22,503 bases of DNA from an uncultured Prevotella sp. (GTDB lineage: Bacteria; Bacteroidota; Bacteroidia; Bacteroidales; Bacteroidaceae), in the NCBI GenBank assembly GCA_934183135.1, contig CAKPRX010000037.1, forward strand, positions 1 through 22,503. Direction: 5' to 3'. Positions within the stretch are counted from its first letter, which is position 1. Each line of letters opens with the position of its first letter. The notes under the pieces are model-generated. The model did no database searches, had not been told where the DNA came from, and saw nothing but the letters and a program-made list of their open reading frames with translations. Both the position numbers and the translations under genes were made by a program. Positions 8,028 to 14,464 of the stretch are shown here, piece by piece.

Positions 8028-9716
8028 CTATGGCTGATAGGGCGGTATGCCTGCCGTGTCGGCTATCTCTTTGCCCGCCGATACCCGGCTCATGGGCCGG
8101 CCGGCGTGGGTGTACCAGTAGCCGTCGGTGGGCGCGCCGTTCTTGAACGTGCCTTGGTATATGCTGCCGCCGTTGCCCAGGGCATAGGTACCCTTGGCGT
8201 AGTTGCCCTGTTCGAAGGTTCCCACGTACCGGTCGCCATTGTCGAAGACCATCGTGGCCGTGCCCGTGTCGTCGTGGGGCAGGCCGTCGACGAAGAGGCC
8301 CTTGTAGGTGGCCGCAGGGATGTCGCCCGACTTGGGGTATTGGGCCTCGCCCTGTCCGAAGGGGGTTATGCTGAGCGTGTCGCCCTGGTCGCCCGTCACC
8401 ACGGTGGCCTCGCCAGTGTACATGAAGGTGCGCAGGTTCTGCGGGCCGTGGTCTATCTGTATCTGCACCTGGCTGACGCCCTCCGATTCATCGGCTGTGG
8501 CTGACGCACTGGTACTCGAGCTGCACGACCGTGGCAGTACAGACACGCCGCTGCCTATCACGATGCCGCCGGCTATCACTGCCACGATGCCGGCGATGAT
8601 GCCCCGACGCATCCTGGGGCTACGCTCCTCGTCCTCGTCCTCCGGCTCGGTAGACGAGGGCTGTTGCACCTTCTTGCGCATACGTGTGTTGAGCTGCGTG
8701 GAGTCGTCGGCTGCTGGCCTTGTGGTGGGCTGTGGTGCCGAAGTCGGTCGCGGTGCCTGGGCCACAGGCTTCCGCTGTCCTCCGCTGCCTGGGCCGACGG
8801 TCTCTGACAGGTACTGGCGCACGTCGGCCACGCTCTGCGGCCGCATCTTGCGGTTGGGCTTCATCAGCCACACGATAAGCTCGCTCACCTTGGCATCGAT
8901 GCCGCTGGGCAGATGGGTCAGCAGCGCCTCGTTGACATCCTCGTCTATGTCCGAGGGCGATGGGGGCTGCTGCAGGGTAAGCAGGTTGAAGATAGTGGCT
9001 CCTAAGGAGTAGAGGTCTGTCCACGGCCCGAACTTCTCTAAGTTCTGCTCCATCTGCTCTGACGATGCGTAGCCCGGCGTGTAGGCCAGGGCCGACGAGG
9101 TAGAGAGCGATTGGCCGTCCTGGTTGCGCAGTTGCTTGCTGGCGCCGAAGTCGATGAGCTGTACGTTGCCCTGGCGGTCCATCATAATGTTGGCCGGCTT
9201 GAGGTCCAGGTGCCATATACCCGCGTTGTGAACCGTCTCTAAGGCATCGAGCACCTGCGGCAGCAACAGTAGCACGTCGGCCACGGCCATGGCGTGGCCC
9301 GTACGTTTCAGGCGTGCCGACAGGCTCTCGCCCTCGATGAAGTCCATTACGTAGTACGAGGTTCCGTTCTCGTCAAAGAGGTCGTGTACCTTGACGATGT
9401 GGGCATTGCTCAGCCGGCGGAGCCTCCGCGCCTCCTTGCGAAATTTTTCGCGTTGCGCCTCAAAGGTACGCTGGTTCTCCGTGAGGGTGATGGCCACGTC
9501 GTTGGTGCTGCCGTCGCGTCCGCATACGCCCTTGATGTACAGTTCCTTGATGGCCACCTTCTCGTCAAAGGCCAGGTCGGTGGCTATGTAGGTGTTGCCA
9601 AATCCGCCCGATGACAGGTACTGCTCTATGCGGTACTTGCCGTTGGCCAGGAGGGTGCCTATGGCGAGCAGGCCCTCGCGTTCTGCGTTGTTTTCTGTCA
9701 TGTCTATATGGGTCAT
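8028..9716 (-). CDS. Ser/Thr protein kinase with membrane helix and C-terminal MORN repeats
   Basis: 562 residues. The kinase domain (about 28-310) has a glycine loop SSGGFGNTY (35-43), VAIKE with ATP-binding Lys57, catalytic loop HLDLKPAN (169-176, so a non-RD type with Leu for Arg), DFG at 189-191 and a GYASSEQ activation segment end. A Pro/Thr-rich linker precedes one transmembrane helix (RGIIAGIVAVIAGGIVIGSG). The outer part carries MORN-like repeats (ATYKGLFVDGLPHDDTGTA, DRYVGTFEQGNYAKG, SIYQGTFKNG). This predicts a cytoplasmic kinase with an extracytoplasmic MORN domain. It is the last gene of the signalling island, 29 nt after the phosphatase gene; the two probably act on the same substrates, such as the FHA partners. 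The start is ATG 9716, or ATG 9701. Confidence 0.95.
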   Translation of the reverse strand: MTHIDMTENNAEREGLLAIGTLLANGKYRIEQYLSSGGFGNTYIATDLAFDEKVAIKELYIKGVCGRDGSTNDVAITLTENQRTFEAQREKFRKEARRLRRLSNAHIVKVHDLFDENGTSYYVMDFIEGESLSARLKRTGHAMAVADVLLLLPQVLDALETVHNAGIWHLDLKPANIMMDRQGNVQLIDFGASKQLRNQDGQSLSTSSALAYTPGYASSEQMEQNLEKFGPWTDLYSLGATIFNLLTLQQPPSPSDIDEDVNEALLTHLPSGIDAKVSELIVWLMKPNRKMRPQSVADVRQYLSETVGPGSGGQRKPVAQAPRPTSAPQPTTRPAADDSTQLNTRMRKKVQQPSSTEPEDEDEERSPRMRRGIIAGIVAVIAGGIVIGSGVSVLPRSCSSSTSASATADESEGVSQVQIQIDHGPQNLRTFMYTGEATVVTGDQGDTLSITPFGQGEAQYPKSGDIPAATYKGLFVDGLPHDDTGTATMVFDNGDRYVGTFEQGNYAKGTYALGNGGSIYQGTFKNGAPTDGYWYTHAGRPMSRVSAGKEIADTAGIPPYQP

Positions 9717-9745
9717 TACTTGTTTCTTGGTGTGGTTAGGGGCAC

Positions 9746-10762
9746 CTATCGGTGCTGGATGGTTCGGAGCGGGGCGCTGTCGGCTGTCGTCTCAGTGGCC
9801 GGTGGGTCGGTCTTGCCTGCCCTTGCCCCGTCCTTGTTGCCCATGAACACCTGGGCCAGCAGGAAACAGGCCAGGGCTATGAGCAGGGCGATGGCTACAT
9901 ACACCCAGTTGTGCCGCCCACGAGGCTGTGTTACCGGGGACGTGGGCATGGCCGCCTGGGGCCGGGCCGGGCTGTCCACGGCGGTTATGCCGATGAGGTA
10001 GGCCGAGTTGTTGTCGCGTGTATGGCGGTGCAGACACTCGTCGCGGAGTGCCGCGAGGCGGTCCGTCAGGCTGCCGGGGGCCAAGAGCAGGGCGCAGAGC
10101 GAGGCATCGTCCAGCTGCTCGACCACGCCGTCGCAGCAGAGCAGGAACACATCGCCCTCGTGCACGTCGCGCACCACGTTGTAGGTAGCCCGGTCGCGCC
10201 GCTCCTGGTGGGGCTGTATGGCGCGGGTGATGACGTTGCGCTGGGGAAATGTGCGCGCCTCGTCCTCGGTCAGTTCGCCGGCGGCGATGAGGTCGCTCAC
10301 CAGCGAGTGGTCGCGGGTGCGCATCACCACATCCTCGCCCGGGCGCAACTGGTACACCCGGCTGTCGCCGATGTGGGCTATCAGGATGCCGTCGGTACAG
10401 AGTGCCAAGAAGGTGAGCGTGGTGCCCATGGTGCGGCCCTCGCTGGGCGGCGTGTCTATCTCGTCCAGGCGGTCGTAGGCCGTGGCCAGGGCCTGCTCGA
10501 AGGCGGTGCGCATGGTGGCTGTGTCGCAGGGCGGCTGGGCCGCCGTCAGCGTGCCTACGGTGTGAGCCACGCACTGGCTGGCCACCTCGCCGTGCTCGTG
10601 GCCGCCCATGCCGTCGCATACCAGGAATACGCGCTGCCGGGCCGTGGCCTCGCCCGCCAGGGGGAAGAGCGCGTCCTCCTGGTTGGCCTTGGCCCCTATC
10701 TCGCTGTAGCATACCGGCGTGGCTATGCCTATGCCGGCCTGTGTGGGTGTGTGGGTATCCAT
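9746..10762 (-). CDS. PP2C-family Ser/Thr phosphatase with C-terminal membrane helix
   Basis: The PP2C motifs appear in order: NQEDALF, VFLVCDGMGGHEHGE, GTTLTF, IAHIGDSRVYQL, TRDHSLVSDLI, RNVITRAI, LLCCDGV and DNNSAYL. The Asp residues in the DGMGG, GDSR, CDG and DNNSA motifs are the usual metal ligands, so it should be active. After the catalytic domain comes a linker, one transmembrane helix (NWVYVAIALLIALACFLLAQ) and a short polar tail, placing the enzyme on the cytoplasmic face. It should dephosphorylate what the downstream kinase phosphorylates. I prefer the ATG at 10762 (338 residues). A TTG at 10783 would add 7 residues and overlap the upstream FHA gene by 8 nt; the sequence does not rule it out. 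Confidence 0.95.
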   Translation of the reverse strand: MDTHTPTQAGIGIATPVCYSEIGAKANQEDALFPLAGEATARQRVFLVCDGMGGHEHGEVASQCVAHTVGTLTAAQPPCDTATMRTAFEQALATAYDRLDEIDTPPSEGRTMGTTLTFLALCTDGILIAHIGDSRVYQLRPGEDVVMRTRDHSLVSDLIAAGELTEDEARTFPQRNVITRAIQPHQERRDRATYNVVRDVHEGDVFLLCCDGVVEQLDDASLCALLLAPGSLTDRLAALRDECLHRHTRDNNSAYLIGITAVDSPARPQAAMPTSPVTQPRGRHNWVYVAIALLIALACFLLAQVFMGNKDGARAGKTDPPATETTADSAPLRTIQHR

Positions 10763-10775
10763 GTCGGTAGTGGTA

Positions 10776-11216
10776 TTATTCAAAATCGTTGGCCAGGTAC
10801 ATCTTGCGGTCGCCGAGTGTCAGGCAGTCGTTGATGTTGAGGTACACGATGTCGCCCTCGATGAGTTCCACGCCCTGCACCTGCGTAGGGTTGGTGCCGT
10901 GCTCCTCAAAGGTGCAGCGCAGTCCAGCAGCCGTGCAGGCTATGTCTATGATGGCATGGCGGCGGCTCATGTACCGGCTGTCGTCGGGTATCTGTACCTC
11001 GGCGGTGCTGTTGTCGGTCTGCCGGCCTATCCACTGCCGGCCGAAGTGCAGCTGGTAGCGGCGGTCGCCCGCCTGTAGCGACAGGCAGGGCACAAAGGCC
11101 CCTATCTTCAGCCGCTCGTGGCAGTGGGGGCACTCGGCCGTCTTCTCCTCCAGCCCTGGGGCCGCGCCCACGTTGATCTCGCCCCCGCAGTGGGGACACT
11201 TCAGACGTATGTTCAT
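10776..11216 (-). CDS. Zinc ribbon-FHA domain protein
   Basis: 146 residues. The N-terminus has two CxxC pairs (CPHC at about 7-10 and at about 29-32) forming a zinc ribbon. The C-terminal two thirds is an FHA domain, with WIGRQ at its start, SRYMSRRHA as the phosphothreonine-binding core (Arg, Ser and His kept), then GTNPTQVQG and a final DCLTLGDRKMYL. FHA domains read phosphothreonine, so this is a likely adaptor for the adjacent kinase. It has no membrane helix and should be cytoplasmic. It is 15 nt after the EF-hand-like gene and 13 nt ahead of the phosphatase ATG. Confidence 0.93.
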   Translation of the reverse strand: MNIRLKCPHCGGEINVGAAPGLEEKTAECPHCHERLKIGAFVPCLSLQAGDRRYQLHFGRQWIGRQTDNSTAEVQIPDDSRYMSRRHAIIDIACTAAGLRCTFEEHGTNPTQVQGVELIEGDIVYLNINDCLTLGDRKMYLANDFE

Positions 11217-11231
11217 CGTTGTCGTGCGCGG

Positions 11232-12161
11232 TTATACCTCTACCATGGTTATGTCGGCGTTGTCCGAGTAGTCTGGCAGGTCGTCGCCCGTCTCTGCGGT
11301 ACCCGGTGTGCCCGTCATGGCATCGGTGGGCATGGCTATATGGTGCTCGCTCACGTCGGCTATCTCGCCCTGGTCTATCTGATTGTTGTGGTTCAGGTCG
11401 GCTATGGCCACATTGGCCTCGCCGTTCTGGTCGCTGTCTATGAGTACCACGTTCTGGTCGCCCATCTGTACGGCGGCCACGTCTACTGTCTGTCCGTCCA
11501 GGTCCACATTGTGTTCTACGGCTATTACCTTGACCTCGGGCTCGTCGTCGTGGGGCGTGCTCACCTCTACCGTAGGCTGACCGTCTACCACCTCGTTGCC
11601 GTTCAGGTACAGGTGGGCCTGGCTCAGGTCGGCCACTTCGCCCTGTTCTACCATGCCGTTGTCGTTGCCGTCTACCACGAGGGTCTCTATGTGTCCGTTC
11701 TCGTCGGCTATGAGCACGGCGTCGTGGCCGTTGATGGTGGCGCTGGCCACCTGTACATGGTTGCCGTCCTCGTCTATGCGGCTCTCCACCTTGTGTATCA
11801 CCACGCCCTCCTGCTCCTCGTTGGCCGCAGGGGTGGCCTGGGGTTGTGCGTGCTGTGTGGGGTGCGCCTCCTCGTGCTGCGGCTGGGTGTGCTGCGGCTC
11901 CTGGGCGGTTGCCTGCTCCTGTGGCTCCTCGTGGCGGGCAGCCTGTGGACGGTTGGGCTCGGGCTTCTCGGCGGTAGAGTCGGTGGCTGCCGTGCTGTCG
12001 GTGTGCCGGGCACCCATGGCCTGGCTGCCGGCTACGCCGAGGGCGGCACCTAAGATGGCGGCGGCCGATGCCTTGGCAGCTATATGGTTGTTACGCTTAG
12101 TCTCGTCGCTTGCGTTGGCGGCCTTTTGGCCACCGCGGATGGTAGTGTTGTTGTCAGTCAT
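11232..12161 (-). CDS. Membrane-anchored acidic protein with two EF-hand-like repeat units
   Basis: 309 residues with no family I can name. One predicted helix (about 27-50, AAKASAAAILGAALGVAGSQ) is followed by a Gln/His/Glu/Pro-rich linker (about 55-120) and two homologous units of about 65-70 residues. The first runs from VVIHKVESRIDEDGNHVQVA to QGEVADLSQAH; the second from VKVIAVEHNVDLDGQTVDVA to QGEIADVSEHH. Each ends in a 12-residue loop with the EF-hand/dockerin calcium pattern: DGNDNGMVEQGE and DLNHNNQIDQGE. The protein is strongly acidic. It is first in the four-gene unit behind its own promoter. By structure it could be a calcium-binding sensor or a scaffold on the membrane; the function is inferred and unknown. 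Confidence 0.85.
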   Translation of the reverse strand: MTDNNTTIRGGQKAANASDETKRNNHIAAKASAAAILGAALGVAGSQAMGARHTDSTAATDSTAEKPEPNRPQAARHEEPQEQATAQEPQHTQPQHEEAHPTQHAQPQATPAANEEQEGVVIHKVESRIDEDGNHVQVASATINGHDAVLIADENGHIETLVVDGNDNGMVEQGEVADLSQAHLYLNGNEVVDGQPTVEVSTPHDDEPEVKVIAVEHNVDLDGQTVDVAAVQMGDQNVVLIDSDQNGEANVAIADLNHNNQIDQGEIADVSEHHIAMPTDAMTGTPGTAETGDDLPDYSDNADITMVEV

Positions 12162-12199
12162 ACTGGTAATGGTTGTTAATGAGTTGTTTATATCTACTG

Positions 12200-12231
12200 C
12201 AAAGGTAGTAGATGGCGGTCAGGTGTCCAAA
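12200..12231 (-). promoter_or_regulatory. Bacteroidetes sigma-70 type promoter inside the signalling island
   Basis: On the minus strand TTTG (12231-12228) and TACCTTTG (12207-12200) are separated by exactly 20 nt, the best match in the window to TTTG-N19-21-TAnnTTTG. It lies 38 nt before the ATG of the EF-hand-like gene, so the last four genes of the island can be transcribed separately. Confidence 0.8.
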
Positions 12232-12242
12232 TGTTTTACCCT

Positions 12243-12365
12243 TTACCGGACGAAAGGGCCCTCTGGCGTGACGAAAGGCCCCTGTCCGTTGGTTTTCTTG
12301 CCGCCTCGGATGGAGGCATTGCCGTCAGGTTTGGTGGCACCGGGCTGCCGGCACTGGTCGGGCAG
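12243..12365 (-). pseudogene. Possible relic of the EF-hand-like gene's N-terminus
   Basis: The minus-strand frame between the FGE-like gene and the internal promoter ends with the peptide PDGNASIRGGKKTNG and a TAA at 12243. It resembles TDNNTTIRGGQKAAN, the start of the next gene, and the DNA over the shared part is also similar. There is no ATG, GTG or TTG in frame after the FGE-like stop. It may be a broken duplicate, or a former frame-shifted tail of the FGE-like gene. It is weakly supported. Confidence 0.3.
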
Positions 12366-12366
12366 A

Positions 12367-13206
12367 CTATTGTGACAGGGCCAGACGGAAGCCCAAGTGG
12401 TTGTGGCTGTAGGTAGGCGACTGGCTGGAGCGGTCGCTGCATAGGCAGTCGAAAGTGCCGGCCACAAAACTGCCGCCACGCAGGGGGTGCTCGCCATCGG
12501 CGGCTTCGGGACACGGGTTGGTCTGGTTCTGGGTGGTGTAGGGCGCATAGCCGTCGCCGCAGAACTCGTACACGTTGCCCGACATGTCGTATAGCCCCAG
12601 CTCGTTAGGGCGCTTGGTGCCCACAGGCTTGTGGCGGTCTTGGGTGTTGCCCTTGTACCATGCCACATCGTCTATGTCGTTGCTGCCGCTGAACCGGTAG
12701 CCCTGGCTATGCTTGCCCCCACGCGCGGCCCACTCCCATTCGGCTTCGGTGGGCAGACGGTAGTGCCTGCCCGTAAGCGCGTTGAGCTTGCGGATAAACT
12801 CCTGTATGTCGTTCCACGATACACTCTCGACCGGGTGGTTGGTGCCACGGTATAGCGAGGGGTTCTTGCCCATCACCTTTTGCCAGAGGGCCTGGGTGGT
12901 CTCGTATCTGCACAGATAGAAACCGCTCACCGTGACCCGGTGGGCGGGGCGGGCCCGCTCTGCGCCCCAATAGTTTTCATCGGCCGAGACCCCCATGATG
13001 AAGGTACCTCCCTCGATATAGACCATGTCGTTATACAGTTTCTGTACAGGGTCGGAAGCCTTGGGGGATGGTTTGGCCGCCTTTCTGGTAGCCGTCCTCT
13101 TGGTCGTCTGCTGCTTTTGGGGTGTTACGGGGGCGTGGCGGATGATGCCCTGTGCCGTGGCCGTCAGTGGCAGGGCCAGGATGAGGATTGTGATGAGGTT
13201 GCGCAT
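12367..13206 (-). CDS. Secreted FGE/SUMF1-like domain protein
   Basis: 279 residues from the ATG at 13206, which starts a clean signal peptide (MRNLITILILALPLTATAQG). The open frame runs to 13323, but that would overlap the upstream FHA gene and hide the signal. After a basic linker the formylglycine-generating-enzyme-type fold begins (YIEGGTFIMG), with FYLCRYETTQALW, PVESVSWNDIQEF, YRLPTEAEWEWAARGG, LYDMSGNVYEFCGDGY, PLRGGSFVAG and a final LGFRLALSQ. In true FGE a Cys follows GGSYM; here that position is Ala (GGSFVAG), with Cys only further on (DCLCSD). It is thus more likely a relative used for binding or another oxidation than a sulfatase activator. No sulfatase gene is nearby. It is predicted to be periplasmic or exported and is the third gene of the island. 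Confidence 0.92.
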   Translation of the reverse strand: MRNLITILILALPLTATAQGIIRHAPVTPQKQQTTKRTATRKAAKPSPKASDPVQKLYNDMVYIEGGTFIMGVSADENYWGAERARPAHRVTVSGFYLCRYETTQALWQKVMGKNPSLYRGTNHPVESVSWNDIQEFIRKLNALTGRHYRLPTEAEWEWAARGGKHSQGYRFSGSNDIDDVAWYKGNTQDRHKPVGTKRPNELGLYDMSGNVYEFCGDGYAPYTTQNQTNPCPEAADGEHPLRGGSFVAGTFDCLCSDRSSQSPTYSHNHLGFRLALSQ

Positions 13207-13229
13207 ATACCATATAGAATTAAGGTGTG

Positions 13230-13841
13230 TCACTGGATGGGTACGCCACAGCTGGGACAGTAGCGGCGACTGCGTAGCACGGCGTAGGGCACCAGCCCTA
13301 AGAAGCGGTGGCAGTGGGGACACACGTACTCGGTCTGCATGCGCGTGTTCAGCTCGGCCATGGCCAGCGTCTTCTTCTCAAGCACCTTCTCGCCGGCTAC
13401 GATGGCCACCACCATGACCACCACTAATACGACGGCCGACACCATCCAGTTCTGGCCCACGGTCTGGGCCAGCAGCATGGTGATGATGGGGGTGAGCATA
13501 CGTATCGAGTTGACCAGCATGGAGTACCGGTCCCACTTTACTTTCTCGTGCTCGTAGTTGGCCCATACCTGCTGCAGGTCTACCGACGACCGGTCGGTGA
13601 GCAGCTGGCGTACCGACGTTTTGTACTGGCCCAGGAAGAAGGGCGTGTCGCCCTTGATGGTCTTGCGCACCACGCGCATGCCGAAGACAAAGACCCCCTT
13701 GGCCGAGTCTGAGTCTTCTATCTGGTACGTGTCGGTACCCGTGCGGCGCAGTCGGGCGTGCTCGGGGTCTACGGTGGTGTCGGCTATGTGCATGGGCTGC
13801 TGCCCCATGCGTCCTATGGTAATGGTCTGTCCTATTTCCAT
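13230..13841 (-). CDS. FHA-like domain, membrane helices and C-terminal zinc ribbon
   Basis: 203 residues. The N-terminal part is FHA-like (ITIGRMG, then DPEHARLRR and AKGVFVFGMRV), with the IGR and the His but a divergent core, so phosphothreonine binding is uncertain. Two hydrophobic stretches follow (IRMLTPIITMLLAQTVG and WMVSAVVLVVVMVVAIVAG), then a zinc ribbon (CPHCH and CPSCG) near the C-terminus. The order FHA to zinc ribbon is the reverse of the later zinc ribbon-FHA protein. Its ATG overlaps the end of the LytTR gene by 10 nt, indicating translational coupling. The likely role is a membrane adaptor that carries kinase signals toward the LytTR protein (inference). Confidence 0.88.
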   Translation of the reverse strand: MEIGQTITIGRMGQQPMHIADTTVDPEHARLRRTGTDTYQIEDSDSAKGVFVFGMRVVRKTIKGDTPFFLGQYKTSVRQLLTDRSSVDLQQVWANYEHEKVKWDRYSMLVNSIRMLTPIITMLLAQTVGQNWMVSAVVLVVVMVVAIVAGEKVLEKKTLAMAELNTRMQTEYVCPHCHRFLGLVPYAVLRSRRYCPSCGVPIQ

Positions 13842-14200
13842 ATCATCTGTTGTTCGTATAGTTGCTTGATGGCCCTGAGGGCATCCTTGGAGATGGGCAG
13901 GGCAAAGTGGTCGGGGTGGTCAAAGTCGGAGAGGATGAGCCGCTGCGTACTCATGTTGACCTGTACGATCATGTCGGCGTTTACAATGTAGCGCTTGCCG
14001 ATGCGTATAAAGGTGGGCTGGTCGGCCTCGGGGTTCACCTGGATGAGGCGCTCCACCTCGGCCAGTCCCACGGGCAACATTACTTTCTGCTTGTTGGCAA
14101 ACACACCGTAGCAGTAGTTGCCGAAAGCCTCATAGAACATGGCCCGCGTGAGGGGCACACGCAGTAGCTCGTTGCGGCGGTTGAATACGATTTGCTTCAT
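13832..14200 (-). CDS. Stand-alone LytTR-type DNA-binding protein
   Basis: 122 residues, nearly all LytTR domain. It shows the usual start of strand 1 (TRAMFYEAFGNYCYGVF), ANKQKVMLPVGLAEVERLI, FIRIGKRYIVNADMIVQV (compare the family pattern F.RIHRSYIVN), and LPISKDALRAIKQLY. There is no receiver domain, so its activity is not set by ordinary phosphorelay. It heads the island and overlaps the FHA-membrane gene, so it is a good candidate for the transcriptional output of the kinase/phosphatase/FHA system, perhaps by direct contact with that protein. The target genes are unknown. Confidence 0.9.
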   Translation of the reverse strand: MKQIVFNRRNELLRVPLTRAMFYEAFGNYCYGVFANKQKVMLPVGLAEVERLIQVNPEADQPTFIRIGKRYIVNADMIVQVNMSTQRLILSDFDHPDHFALPISKDALRAIKQLYEQQMIWK

Positions 14201-14311
14201 GCTCGTTAGTCGTTGTCAGATACTCGGCCAACCTGTGCGGGTGGCCGCAGATTAAGAAAAGGCGGACAGGATGGCCCCTTGGAGAATGTCCGGCGAGCCT
14301 CCTCGTCTTTG

Positions 14312-14319
14312 CAAAGGTA
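14312..14319 (-). promoter_or_regulatory. Probable -7 box upstream of the LytTR gene
   Basis: TACCTTTG on the minus strand fits TAnnTTTG exactly and is identical to the -7 box of the internal promoter at 12200. No TTTG is found at 19-21 nt further upstream; the spacer is A/T-rich. The leader to the ATG would be about 105 nt. Confidence 0.55.
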
Positions 14320-14464
14320 GGAAAATATCTTAAAAAATATTGACATGACGGCAACTTTTTTTACAAACCGTGCCGACTTCCCCCTTTCTGAATACAGGCC
14401 GTAGCCCTCGGTGCGCTTCCCGGAAGAAGACTGTGGCCGGCAGCTGAGATGCGCGTGCTCCAGG

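Noticed and set aside
9752..10834. Long plus-strand open frame of 360 residues opposite the phosphatase gene
   Set aside because: It is the antisense shadow of a GC-rich gene; the minus strand carries all PP2C motifs.
11118..12053. Long plus-strand frame of 311 residues opposite the EF-hand-like gene
   Set aside because: Its Val/Leu/Gly/Tyr-rich product reflects the complement of the repetitive acidic gene, with no domain of its own.
13207..13323. N-terminal extension of the FGE-like protein to an upstream start
   Set aside because: It would overlap the FHA-membrane gene and bury a good signal peptide that begins at the ATG at 13206.
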